Shown here in pieces: positions 1 through 9,954 of a DNA stretch of 39,826 nt; within the stretch, counting starts at the first letter, position 1, and every line of letters begins with the position of its first letter. Made by a program: the position numbers and the translations under genes. The DNA lies in the NCBI GenBank assembly GCA_027596035.1, contig JADGJA010000122.1, positions 1-39,826 of the forward strand, read 5' to 3'. The stretch comes from Thoreauomyces humboldtii. Taxonomy: Eukaryota; Chytridiomycota; Chytridiomycetes; Spizellomycetales; Powellomycetaceae. A model generated the notes under the pieces. That model worked only from the letters and a program-made list of their open reading frames with translations, made no database searches and was not told the DNA's origin.

Positions 1-1
1 G

Positions 2-737
2 GCGAAACGAGCAGCGGAAGCAGCGGCTTCCGCCCTGTTGGTCGCCGAGCAAGCTCGTAAAGACCAAGCCGAGTTTAGACGAGTGCGAGATGAACGACTG
101 GCTCAACGACAGCGTCTGAATCGTTACGTCGAAGACCGAGAGGCCCAGTCGATGATGCAGGAGCGGATACAGGAAGAGGCGGACGCCAGTCAGAGAGCCA
201 TGCGAAGCGTCTTGGCAAAGGAGGAGGCGGAGCGTTTGGCGAGGAAGGTGAAAGCTTCACAGCAAGTATTCCTGTAAGGTAGATTTTCGGGGAAACTTAC
301 CTTGCCCGAATAGAACGAAGAGTTCGTTCGGAAGCGACAGGCGGCAAAGGAAGCCCAAGCGCAGGCGGCTTTGGCACGGGACAAGCGACTGGACCATCTC
401 CGCAGCAAGGTCTGTCCATGCGACCATCACCTTTCTGATCGACTTCCCTCCGTATCTCCTACGCACTTCCTGACGGATCTTCCCAATCCCAGGTGGTAGT
501 CCACGTGCACGCGGACCCGGCACGACTCCTCCATCCGACCCGAGCGTCCATCTCGAAGACTTCGAGTCCCGCACGAACACCACAGGAGTTGGCCCAAGCG
601 AGCTTTTCAACCGTGACGATGCCACATCGGTGAGATGAGATCAAGGAACTTTGCCATCATGGCTGCTCCCCTAACAAGCAGTTTTCTTCGGCGGGGCGGA
701 AAACAGACATGTTCCATCATGGCGGAGCGGGATTTGA
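2..737 (+). CDS. Coiled-coil protein, 5' truncated, conserved C-terminal tail
   Basis: The 3' part of a gene whose start lies left of the window. Exons by phase: 2-265, 314-409, 493-629 and 707-737 (stop 735-737); introns of 48, 83 and 77 nt. The first two exons are almost entirely Glu/Lys/Arg/Gln/Ala heptad-like sequence, so a long charged helix or coiled coil. The last two exons lack that bias and carry a DPARLLHPT stretch and the end PHRHVPSWRSGI, reached only if the exon at 707 is used. Such an ending (PHR-x-V-P-x-W-R-x-G-I) recalls, from memory, coiled-coil ciliary/centriolar proteins of the CCDC112 type; this was not verified. The donor at 266 (GTATTC) is weak and was chosen because it keeps frame. 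Function unknown. Confidence 0.6.
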
Positions 738-1165
738 TACATGTACATGGTATTCTCTAAGCCCTCAACGAAAGTCATCCGGCGCTGGCGCTCAAGACTT
801 TCATCGCTCATCCAGCAAAGGTATAATCCGAGAGAAGACCTTTCCCACGGTCGTGCAGCTGCAACCTTGTTGCAAAACCATCCCACGCGCCCTCGTGAGT
901 GACAAGGCAGGCAGGTATCCTACACAGGGAGGGATAGCGGGGGGACCCAATCCGACCCTCACAGCCGTAAGGCAGAGGGTCGAAGTTCCTGGATTTCCGA
1001 ACATATCCTATCGACAGGATCACCGGGATGGTTGTTTAGTTCCGAGGAGATTCGAGTTGTTGGCCACGCGGGGGTTCCCGTCCGACCATCCATCCATTCC
1101 ACCAAAAATATAAGGATCACGATCGTCTCCGATGGATCTCACAACCGCATCCCGTCCCGGTCCCA
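738..1165. other. Intergenic, convergent 3' ends
   Basis: About 430 bases between the stop of the coiled-coil gene and the stop of YAF9 on the other strand. Short open frames occur on both strands but none has family motifs or splice-linked extensions. It is most simply the two 3' untranslated regions. A TTCCCACG word near 842 matches the CSL-binding consensus but lies outside any promoter. Confidence 0.5.
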
Positions 1166-1858
1166 TCACTCCTCTAGCATGGTCTTCAACTCGTTCATCT
1201 CCTCCTCGGCGGCCTGCAGCCTCGCCTTTTCGCGTTCGATCTGAGCGACGACCTTTGCGGTTGCCTCCTTCAAACGCTTGAGCTCCTCTGCCTCGGTGGT
1301 CGGATAGAATCCGTGGGTGATCGTCGCAGGGACACGTTTGGGTAGGACGGGAGGCGGGTTGGCGAGGAACTTCTTGTGAGCCTCCTCGGTGGGTTCGTTG
1401 AAGACGATCTCGTCGTAGTGTTCCGACACCACGGGTTTCGGTGGTCCTCCGACCGCTGTGGAGGCCGAGGACGAGGGCCCCCCTGGACCGTTCCCAGCGG
1501 CGTCCTCCTTCGGGTACAGCTGGAGGGTGTGGACAAAGTTGATGGCGGCCTTCTCCAGCGAGTCCTGGAGGGTGATCTTGATGGGAATGTCGAATTCTCC
1601 CCAGCCCGTCTCGTGGACCTCGTAGGGTGGAGCCTCGCACGCGCGGATGGGGGACTCGAACGACTCGTGAAGCTTGAACTGGACCTTTTTGATGAAGAAG
1701 GAGAGGTCCTCGTTGTGGATGCCCTTGACGTACACGATCCACTTGTGAGTGTGAGAGGGATCTGCGCGCTTCTCGTTGAGCTTGAGGAGGGAAGCGTGGG
1801 TGCCGTAGATGATGGGTCTCGAGTGAGCCACGTTCTTTATGCGTTGCTTTGTGGACAT
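1166..1858 (-). CDS. YAF9: YEATS-domain protein Yaf9/GAS41
   Basis: Single-exon, 230 residues, about the usual length for Yaf9 (human GAS41 is 227). The family is a subunit shared by the NuA4 acetyltransferase and SWR1 remodelling complexes and reads acylated histone H3 lysines in the nucleus. The YEATS domain covers roughly residues 10-135, with HTHKWIVYVK, a KKVQFKLHESF strand, and the TGWGEFDIPIKI segment that forms the aromatic acyl-lysine pocket. A Gly/Ser/Pro-rich linker follows, then a Glu/Lys coiled coil over the last 40 residues, the usual site of assembly into SWR1/NuA4. The frame is open 10 codons further upstream, but only from a GTG, so the ATG at 1858 (MSTKQRIKN) is chosen. It is transcribed divergently from the DUF7918 gene. 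Confidence 0.93.
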   Translation of the reverse strand: MSTKQRIKNVAHSRPIIYGTHASLLKLNEKRADPSHTHKWIVYVKGIHNEDLSFFIKKVQFKLHESFESPIRACEAPPYEVHETGWGEFDIPIKITLQDSLEKAAINFVHTLQLYPKEDAAGNGPGGPSSSASTAVGGPPKPVVSEHYDEIVFNEPTEEAHKKFLANPPPVLPKRVPATITHGFYPTTEAEELKRLKEATAKVVAQIEREKARLQAAEEEMNELKTMLEE

Positions 1859-2078
1859 GGCTTGCTGGCGCGCACCGCCTCCAGACACCCCCCGGGGTCT
1901 CTCGTGATGGTGGCGAGGTGGTTGTTGGGATGCCGCGAACCGACTTCCCAGACTGGGATATCATACAGTGCTTAGACGAGGGGAACGGTGGGGTGTGTGG
2001 CTGGCCATGTCGTTTCACTTCCTCGTTTGGCCAGAAAATGAAGGAGCACGGCCAGCCCAGCCCAATTCGCTACGACGC

Positions 2079-2086
2079 TTCCCACG
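2079..2086. promoter_or_regulatory. CSL-type motif TTCCCACG
   Basis: This is the reverse complement of CGTGGGAA, the consensus bound by CSL proteins. It lies in the 270-bp divergent promoter between YAF9 and the DUF7918 gene. A 7-8-mer like this also occurs by chance in 40 kb, so a regulatory role is only suggested by the presence of a CSL gene in the window. Confidence 0.2.
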
Positions 2087-2128
2087 CACCACAAAAAGAC
2101 TGTGCACAATAGGATCCTGTGCTCAGAC

Positions 2129-3253
2129 ATGCCTGCATTCTCTGGTTTCGACGCAAGGATCATCGTGAATGGTCAACCGCTCGAGGAGTTTGGCGAAGAG
2201 TACGAGGTCGACGACCGCTCTCACGTACAGACGGTGTACGTCGTCGCTGAGGAAAACCAAAAGTTTCAAGTCGTGTACACCTCACCCCACAACCTCGACA
2301 CCTATCCTACCTGGCGAGCACCCCTCATCTGCGTAAACGTCTATGCTGATGGGAGGCCGGTGTCGAGGAACGGTCTGGATAGCTCGATGGAGGTCAACCT
2401 TTCTGGTTGGGAGGTCGGAACAAGGAGGTACCCCGTTTGAATTCGGACGTATCGACGAAGGGATGACGCCTTGAGGAACCGCTTTAACAACGTGGGCTAC
2501 CCGTTATCAATGTCCGCAAATCTGCCTTACTCTATCTGATCACACCGCATCGGCTTTCATCCGTTTTCAAGGACGTTGGAACGGTAACCTTAAAGGTGTG
2601 TCGGCGACTGGATACCGGATGCTGCCTGGCTTTTACGAGGGAGTTCCTCCACCTTCACATCGGGAAGCCCCCGACACGGGTCCCAAAAAGCGGGCACTTT
2701 TAAGTCATCAAATTCGGTGAGAAGGTATCGGACAAGATCAGTGCTGCACACCCGTTGCTGACGTAGCCTTGTCACCGTTATAGAGTGGGAATTGCCGAAG
2801 CGATACCTGCTCGTGCCAGACTTGCAAGTATATTTGACCAAATCGAACAGTGGGGCGAACCATTTCTGACGGTGATGTTCAAGTATCGGAGTCGTGGTGA
2901 GCGACGCGACTGTCCCCACAGACGATCCGCTCTTCCTCAAAAACCACTTCCACTCTCATGTAGCCTTACTCGAGGCCAGCAGTGTCATTCCGTTCAAGCC
3001 CGAACCATCTCCGGAACAAGTCTCCATTAAGCCAGAACGTGTGAGACCCATGATCAAACGACCATACGATGGAACCGTCATCGACCTCGACAACTGGACA
3101 CCAGAGCCGATTGTGAAGCGAACTCGCACAGATGATGACAACGATTTTGTTGCCTTGTCCCGAGCTGATTACAGAGCGCTGCTGAGGAGGGCCAGGCCAT
3201 CTTCGCCACGAACCGACCAGAGTTCGGATGAAGTACTCGTCATCGATGATTGA
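2129..3253 (+). CDS. DUF7918-type fungal protein (middle exons unresolved)
   Basis: Start ATG at 2129 (MPAFSGFDARIIVNGQPLEE), the typical opening of the fungal DUF7918 family, whose function is unknown. Well-supported 3' exons: up to 2716, then 2784-2896 and 2964-3253, with two 67-nt introns. They encode KKRALLSHQIR, PFLTVMFKYRSR and LLEASSVIPF, matching the family's late motifs, then an acidic tail with VIDLD and DDDNDFVALSRADYRALLRR. Between 2428 and 2640 the frame breaks repeatedly. One phase-consistent model uses exons 2129-2427, 2461-2491, 2572-2595 and 2640-2716 (277 residues), but it needs introns of 33 and 44 nt, shorter than any elsewhere here. Frameshifts are the alternative (see findings). 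Likely nuclear by composition, an inference. Confidence 0.7.
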
Positions 3254-3528
3254 TGTGAGAACTGGGGAAGGAGTAAAACGGCTGGTCCGGTCTGCTCCGT
3301 GGACGATACGCCCATGGACTCCTATTGCGGTCTTTTGCCAAAAGGCTGATCGGATCGCTCCGGCAGCGGTTCTGAAGCTCAACCGGGTCGCTAAGATGTT
3401 GTCTTCTCGTACAACTGGTTCCCCGCTGAATGATCTGTAATAATGATATGAATGAAAATGAAACGCTTGGATATAGCGTTGATGAGGTGATGGTGATGGT
3501 TTATGTTTGGTAGGTAAAAGTGGGGAAC

Positions 3529-4701
3529 TCAAGCGCCGTGCATTGGTAGGTGATCTCGTAAGATACTTCTCCGACGAGAACGAACCGTCTTCCGTGGCGC
3601 CAAAGGATCCTGATGAAATCGCACAAGCGAGAAGAAGAAAATGGCTTAATACGTGGTTCGCTAATGTCAGAGATGGGAACATCTTAGCTCTCACCTCAAT
3701 GTCGTTGCCCCACCAAGAAACAAGTTTCCGCCACGGTGTTCCCAGGAATGTCCTGATCTGATCGCTCGTCCTCACGGCATACACGAGGAACAGAATGATG
3801 ATCCACTTCCAGGCGTCAAAGAGCGAGAGGGCGTCCTCCAGGACCCACTCTGGATCATCCTCTGGCCACATCGACACGGCCGTGTACTGGTGACGTCGGA
3901 AGCGCGGTTCGATCAACGAAAGCCGAGTCGGCAACGCCAACGTCCCGTCGCTCAGCGCAGCGTAGTCCGGATTCTTTCGCAACTGCCAGCTCAGGCGTCG
4001 GTCCGCAGGTTCGAGGAACGAAGCGTCGGCGAGGGGTAATGGTCCCACACGAGGGGCACGGATGAGTTTGAAGACGGCGGATTGCGTGGTGTCCTCGAGG
4101 ACGAGGTCGACTGCTCCTGGCGCAAGGACGTTGGGCTGATAAGAGTACAGCATGGTGAAGTGGCAGAGAGCGCCGGAAGCGGAGGGAAGGAGGTCAGCTG
4201 CTGTCAGTGGATAGTCGACGTAAACCTGTCCTGTTGTTTGTTCGAGCGCGACGACATGAGAACAGGGTTCGGGCCCAGCCCTGCAACGGCGGAGTGTATG
4301 AAAAGCCCAGTCGTTCCTCACCGCTCTTTGACTGAACCAGAAACTTGTCGAACTGGTAACGCGGACCGACCCCGTTCCCTCCCGAGCACCAGAGGCCGAG
4401 GTCCACTGACGTGTTGAGATACGTCTTCCGTGTGGCCAGTACGGCGGTCCACTCGATGGTGAGGTTGTAGATTTCTCCCACGTGAATCACCTTGGGAGCC
4501 GTCGGTGCGCCAAACCAGACGTGGAGGGAGTTGGTCTTTGTGGTGAGCGTTTCAAAGATGCGACCTGGACGGTATAAGGAATTAGCTCGCGAGGACGTGA
4601 GCAGCAAGGAGCGTCCTGCCTTTACCAACAGAGGACCAGGTCAGAAGGACCGCGGTTAGGGCGAGGACCTGTAGCACGGACTTGACTATTTTGACTACCA
4701 T
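3529..4701 (-). CDS. Secretory single-pass membrane protein, unknown family
   Basis: Four exons (4701-4626, 4564-4322, 4230-3695, 3609-3529; introns 61, 91 and 85 nt) with closing phases give 311 residues. The N-terminus is hydrophobic (KIVKSVLQVLALTAVLLTW) and reads as a signal peptide or anchor. A presumed lumenal region contains GEIYNLTIEWTAVL and NTSVDLGLWCSGG with N-glycosylation sequons. Near the C-terminus a short hydrophobic stretch (WKWIIILFLVYAV) is followed by a very basic tail (RKTVRSRRRSILRDH), the layout of a type I membrane protein. The frame stays open far beyond the stop if the 85-nt intron is ignored, running antisense to the DUF7918 gene; the GTGAGA donor and CATCAG acceptor argue against that. 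It is divergent from the GPI protein gene. I do not recognise the family. Confidence 0.6.
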
Positions 4702-5180
4702 GGTGGAAGGACTGGTACGCGAAAGGAAGGTCTGGCGTGGAGGGGGCAGGGAAGGCTAGGAGCTGTGCTATGGTGAGTGGGAACAACAATATCTCATGCC
4801 TATAGACCAGCACTCGATGGCCCCCCGAGAGATACGCGGGACCAAGTGGTTTTCCCCTTGAGACTATACGAAGCCCGTTCTCAACTGAGCTGCGCGTCCA
4901 GCAAAAAAAGGTACGAGCGAAGCGTGGGGAAAAGAGAAAAGGGCATGCGTGACAGTGCGAAACATGCCGCAAAACCGTGTACCGGTAATTACCGTCTGTA
5001 AATCCTTGGGAAGGCTGGCACATTCATCCTAGGCCTAGACCAGTCATCTGCTTGCTGACGTAAGCAGGTCCGTTCAGAATTGTCCGACGGGTTGCTGTCC
5101 AGGGCAGCAAAGGATAGCAGCTACAGTACTGCCATTCTCACCGTGACTGTCCTTTAGGCGAACTCATCTGCAATACAGTC
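4702..5180. promoter_or_regulatory. Divergent promoter with CRE-like palindrome
   Basis: This 479-bp spacer serves the membrane-protein gene (left) and the GPI-anchored gene (right). At 5048-5067 the sequence is CTGCTT-GCTGACGT-AAGCAG: a 6-bp inverted repeat flanking TGACGTAA (5056-5063), a classic CRE/ATF-type bZIP site. It lies about 115 bp upstream of the ATG at 5181. The weak open frames in the spacer show no motifs and are not called. Confidence 0.4.
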
Positions 5181-7239
5181 ATGTTCCTCAACGCTTTTAG
5201 AACCAGCGCACTGCTGTTCCTGGGCATCGCTGCCTGGTTCTACCTCAACGCTGACAAGAACATTTCCAGGCAGAAACGTGCTCCCATCTTCGAGAGAACC
5301 TCGGACGTAGATGCCATCACCGCTCCCTTGCTGGGGGCATCCATCCCTAGGGGCACCAGTTACACCATCAAGTATACGACCACCGTTCCCATGGTCTACG
5401 TGAACGTCGACTTCTACACCGTGGCGGTAAGGGAATCTTCATCCGCCCAGGTCCCGGACTGTTTCGCTTACTCTGTTTGTAGGGCACCACCACGTTCCTC
5501 GTCGAGGGGCCAAACAACCAGACAGATTCGGGCTCAATCACCCTCGATCTTCCCAAAACCTTCCAGACCGGAGCCAACTTCGTGATCAAGGTATGGGGAC
5601 CCGTCGCGGCTGGCGGTTTCCACTATATTCCGGACTCGGCACTGTTTTCGATCGTGGATCCTTCTGCGGGTGAGTGTCACCGAGTAAGATGGCGAGAGAC
5701 CTCTTCCCGCAGCAACATGTTCCTGACCTGCTCCTCGGTTTGCTGCCCGAAGGCTATTTCATTAGTCCTCTGGCCCCATCCGTTAGCGCCCAAAGCATGG
5801 TGGCGGGACGACAACAGGACATAACCTTTTCCCTGGGAAGCGCCTTTTCTTCGGCGTCCACCGTCCGCATCGATATCCTGAATTCTCTGTGGCCCGACGC
5901 GTATAATGTCGCGGATGGCTATTCGATCGGATCGCTGCCGGCTCCCTGCAATGTCACCTACCTCTGGGAGGTCCCCGCTTCGTTCCGCACGAACGTTGAC
6001 TACCATCTCCGCGTCACCATTTCGGATCCGAACAACCCGTTGAAACCTGGAACCATGAACGCTGCCATAGACACGGATGCTGTGCTCCACTCAGCACTCT
6101 TCAGCATCACCAGCACCACGGCCATGGAGAACACGGCAATGACCTTCACAGGGACCGGAACTGCGGCTTCTCCGATCGTCTGGAACAACGGCCAAATAGT
6201 TTCCATCGGATGGCTGTTCAACCCCGACGGACTGACGAGCACCACCACTCCCGTGAGCACTTGGACGGTGGAACTCTACAACACAGTGATGGGATATCCG
6301 GAGTCTGTCGGGGTTAACATCGGACGTGGCGTCGTCAACACCAACACCGGTGCCACCATTTCCTACACGGTTCCTAGCACTCTAGCTGCTGGAATCTACT
6401 TTGTCAGGGCTTGGGGATACAGCGGTCCTGCTACCATCAATACTATCGACCCCATCAGCGGAATCTCGGCCGTCATCACTGTCGTCAACTCTCAGTTCGC
6501 GGCTGCCAACGGTAAGCGTTTCTTGAGTTCGGATAACTGTCCCGCCTTCTGAATTATTCCTTGTCCCAGCCCTGACCGTCAGCATACCCTCGGTATGGCC
6601 CTTGGCCACCACGCAGAAGGTTACTTGGGTGTATAATGGCCAGCAGACCGACTACTGGAACATCGATCTGTACCGTAACTCTGGTAAAAGATTTGGAAAT
6701 GGACTGTCTATAAAAGACTGGGACAAACTCACACATCGCCGCCGTCTCTTCCCTCTACTATGCATCAGTCATTTACAAACAGTTTAAGAGCATCGCGGTG
6801 CACCTTCCCAACAGCACATACTCCTGGAGTAGCCTCACCGACAATTTGGTAAGCGGCGACCTCCATGCTCACACACCTATCCATTCCCAGCTCACAAAAG
6901 TCCACGGTTTTCTCCCTTTAGCTCGACGAACCCGCGAACCAGCAAGGCAACGACTACTCCCTTCACGTGTTTGGCAACGTCGGCACCACGCAGGTCGGGG
7001 CTCTCAGCAGCACCTTCGCCATCACCCCTGCGGCGGCCGGATCCTCGACGAGCGGGTCGACCTCGAGCGGATCCGGTTCCGGTTCCTCTGGCTCGTCTTC
7101 GATCAACGCGACCACCAGCTCCTCGTTGGGATCCACGTCCAAGTCCAGCGCCGCCGTCGTCGGTAAAAGCATGGGTACGGCTCTGTGGATCGCCTCCGTC
7201 GTGGTCGTTCTTGGACAGCTCGTGGTGCAAATGATCTGA
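5181..7239 (+). CDS. GPI-anchored Kre9/Knh1-like Ig-domain cell-surface protein
   Basis: Six exons: 5181-5426, 5483-5669, 5753-6511, 6570-6683, 6769-6848 and 6922-7239 (introns 56, 83, 58, 85 and 73 nt, all GT-AG, phases closing). The protein (567 residues) begins with a signal-anchor-like stretch (TSALLFLGIAAWFYLNA). It then holds several Ig-like beta modules of the Ser/Thr-rich Kre9_KNH type, each with a 'basic/polar-G..-x-I/V-x-W/F' strand: SYTIKYTTTVPMVYVNVDF, QQDITFSLGSAFSSASTV, MENTAMTFTGTGTAA and QKVTWVYNGQQTDYWNIDLY. A Ser/Gly-rich low-complexity region follows, and it ends in a hydrophobic tail (TALWIASVVVVLGQLVVQMI), the signature of a GPI-attachment signal. Members of this family are cell-wall or secretory proteins linked to beta-glucan biogenesis. 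The exact function here is not inferable. Confidence 0.82.
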
Positions 7240-7840
7240 ACAAGGAAGATAAGGGACTCCGCGAGAGGCATAGGGGCGGGAGAGGAGATGGCCGTTACGC
7301 TTGCTTCCGGCTTGACGGCTCTGATGCGGACTGCTGGGATTTGTGGAGAATGAGCACAAGAAAATACTGCTTACGAAAACGGTGTGATAGTAACGGCTGC
7401 CCCTCGCCCGTGAGCCAAGCAGGTCCTTGCAGAGTGGAACCTTCTTCCCGTCTGCCCGATGTCGGTCTTACATTATGCTCAACTGGACCTAAGCGGGGAG
7501 AGGATTGCTGTGTCGGCAAGAGGGCCGAGCCTCTCATCTGTCTTCTTTTCCCATCCTGGGCTTTGGCAATCGTTCCGTCGCATGCCGCGACCTGTTTCCC
7601 GACCGAGCCATAGAAGGAGGTGGGGGGTGCGAGCGTATGTATCAGGAGGCAACAAGTTGCCCGACGTTTGGTTGAGTGTATACTGCACAAGCTGCGCTCT
7701 CCCCAATCCGACAGCCCCCTGAATTCCGCAAAAGTGACATTGAGAGAAAGCGTATATGCCCTGAACAAGAGGATAGGTCCTACGCTGGCCGCCTCGACCT
7801 ACGCCATCGCCACCATTCTTGCCACCCTTTCATTTTAAAT
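7240..7840. other. Intergenic, nothing recognised
   Basis: About 600 bases between the stop of the GPI protein gene and the stop of the F-box gene on the opposite strand. Several overlapping open frames exist on both strands but have mixed composition, no motifs and no plausible splice continuation. Probably converging 3' regions. Confidence 0.5.
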
Positions 7841-9202
7841 TTACGGATTGTAATCCTGCAGCCACATCCGTCCCACCAGATTCTGACCGGATCCCCTCTG
7901 GACAAAAATCCAATTTCCCCAAACACCCTGCACGTCTCCGTCATAGTGACAGAGAGGTTCGCAGCGAACCTGATTAGGTGTGTGGAGAGCAAGGAAGAGG
8001 ACATGCGTAGCTCCAGCCGCTCCGGCAATGGTATCGAAGATCCTAACAGCCGCCTCCCGGACTCGCCGCTCCTGCCGGTAGTCTGGAGTCTCTTCTCCAT
8101 CAGTCCAATATCCTTCTGCCAGCTCTGGCTCCGCAACCGGTATGACGTTGACTGGCGCGATGACGGTCGGAGTCTGTGGGATTGGAGGGCGAGCAGCTTC
8201 GATGCGAGCGTCGAATGCAGCTGCTTCTTCATTGCTCGAGTCATCGCTATCGGTATCCGTCACCGTGCCGTCACGTCTCGCCCAAACGCCGTTGGGCTGT
8301 ACTTCTGGCTGCAAGCGGTCATGGATGTGCGGCAGAGCGTTGACTTGAGCAATGCTCTGAGGATCTCCTTGTGCGAGAAGGGTGGCTGTGCGAGCCGCGA
8401 TCAGGGCGTTCACGAAGGATGCGTGTTCGGCTTCAAAGTCGGGGACGGGGGGTGAAGGCCCTCTTCTCTGGATCCTCCGCGCCTCCCTTCGCTCGTGCCT
8501 TGCCCTCTCCCTCATTTCATCCCTCGTGCTTTCCTCGTCCTCGTAGCCCTGCAGAGCACTCCGGAGGGTGAGGTGGATGTATTCGACGATCTCGTCTTGG
8601 TCACGGTCGAGCTCACGACGCTCCAGCGAGTAGTGCGGCCGCAGTTCAGGGTGAACGGCCAGCCGTTCGAGGAGGAGGGAGAGATCGCTCCGGTCGTCGG
8701 ATGCCCCGACCCGTGCCGGGAGGGGACCCGTGATCGTGGGCCAACCGTTGCCATTGAGAGGGTCCTCGACGCGGGTTTCCGCATGGTTCGCTGTAAGGGA
8801 GGCAGCCAGATGGATGTCCTCGGCCACCTCGACGTAAAACTTTTCTGGAAGAACCGGCAGAGCGGGTCTGTCCGGGCAGGTTTGGAGAAGGAGGGGAAAC
8901 TCGTCGCGCAGGAAGATCAGGGGAAGGGCTGGAACGTGCAGGTAGCGGGCGGTTTCGAACGGATCGATGCAATGCTCCTCTCCCCAGCAATCAATTTGAC
9001 AAGGGGCCCATATGGATGAGGTGCGCACGGGGAGGGCGAGGCTCTTGAGGAGGCGCAGAAAACGGATGGGACTGTTGACATAGAATGCCTTGCAGACGCC
9101 GAGACACTTTGAAAGCTGCTGCGGCTCCACGTAGAGGACGCGGGTGAGAATGCGTGAGAGGATCTCCGCAGGCAGTCGCTGCACCGACATCGGCGGTGCC
9201 AT
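7841..9202 (-). CDS. F-box protein
   Basis: Single exon, 453 residues, starting at a true ATG (MAPPMSV). Residues 8-55 are an F-box: LPAEILSRILTRVLYVEPQ, then LSKCLGVCKAFYVNSPIRFL. F-box proteins bind Skp1 and act as substrate receptors of SCF ubiquitin ligases. The middle is charged and probably helical (RDEMRERARHERREARRIQR). A later segment is acidic and Ser/Asp-rich (DTDSDDSSNEEAAA). The C-terminal 100 residues look folded, with alternating hydrophobics and aromatics, and may be the substrate-binding part; they match no WD40, LRR or Kelch repeat that I can see. The substrate is unknown. Confidence 0.78.
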   Translation of the reverse strand: MAPPMSVQRLPAEILSRILTRVLYVEPQQLSKCLGVCKAFYVNSPIRFLRLLKSLALPVRTSSIWAPCQIDCWGEEHCIDPFETARYLHVPALPLIFLRDEFPLLLQTCPDRPALPVLPEKFYVEVAEDIHLAASLTANHAETRVEDPLNGNGWPTITGPLPARVGASDDRSDLSLLLERLAVHPELRPHYSLERRELDRDQDEIVEYIHLTLRSALQGYEDEESTRDEMRERARHERREARRIQRRGPSPPVPDFEAEHASFVNALIAARTATLLAQGDPQSIAQVNALPHIHDRLQPEVQPNGVWARRDGTVTDTDSDDSSNEEAAAFDARIEAARPPIPQTPTVIAPVNVIPVAEPELAEGYWTDGEETPDYRQERRVREAAVRIFDTIAGAAGATHVLFLALHTPNQVRCEPLCHYDGDVQGVWGNWIFVQRGSGQNLVGRMWLQDYNP

Positions 9203-9906
9203 CGTTCACGTTATCAGAGTCGCGAAGCACCCAGCGCAAGGGTGAGATTGTTGGTGCGGGCTTCTATAGTCCTGCCGTGATAGTAGGCGTAAGAAAGATC
9301 TTGAAGGCCCTTGGAATCTGGGGAATGGCGATCGAGTCTGGTTCCGTTGCAAGTCCGAACGGAGGATGCGATGTACCGGTACACGTAACTTCGAGTCTTC
9401 CAACGTTGGAAAAGTTGCCAACGGTACATCTTCATCAACGTGCCATTTTCATCTTTAGATTGGGGGTTGTGCACGTCGCCTCGGCAGGCCAAGGGAGCCG
9501 GTGCTAGAGACGCATGTATGCAAGAGACTTCACCGCCAGTGGTAAGAGTACCAAAGACCAGATAGCCAATGCAAGTGAACTTTATGGGTAATATGGGGCA
9601 GCGATATCATGTACCATCGAGGGTTTGAGCTGTTCATGTAACTCAAAGCCTGGACGATATCATATCAAGAGATAGCGGCCGAATACCTGCCCCGACAGCC
9701 GACAGACAACCAACATTCACCTGAAGACCGACAGGAAGACGGGACTCCTTCGGGCCCTAACAACCCACGCCAGCTTGCCCCCAGGAAGAGCAGCAAATCC
9801 ACGCCAGCCACGCCAGGACAGATACAGGTATGATCATCGGGTCGACACCGCTGAAAGGCAAACAAACAAAGGAAGTTGACATATCCATACCAAACCCTTC
9901 CGTACA

Positions 9907-9954
9907 GTCCAGATCCAGATCCAGATCCAGGTCCAGGTCCATGTCCAAGTCCAG
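9907..9954. repeat. Hexamer tandem repeat (RTCCAN)8
   Basis: Eight consecutive 6-bp units: GTCCAG, three ATCCAG, GTCCAG, GTCCAT, GTCCAA, GTCCAG. Read in frame it would give alternating Ser-Arg on the + strand, or Asp-Leu or Trp-Thr/Ile on the - strand. Those are repeat artefacts, not evidence of coding. Confidence 0.9.

Noticed and set aside
2897..2921. A 25-nt intron in the DUF7918 gene (GTGAGC...CCACAG)
   Set aside because: A 67-nt intron with the same donor and the acceptor at 2963 also keeps frame and yields the family motif YRSR-ALLEASSVIPF.
2966..3528. Continuation of the minus-strand membrane-protein frame down to 2966
   Set aside because: It is antisense to well-supported DUF7918 exons, loses protein-like composition, and is replaced by an 85-nt intron ending in a short exon with a basic tail and a stop at 3529.
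4322..4360. Acceptor at the CGTTGCAG just upstream of the membrane-protein third exon
   Set aside because: It gives the wrong phase; the acceptor ending at 4231 is the one that joins KSG to QVYVDYPLT in frame.
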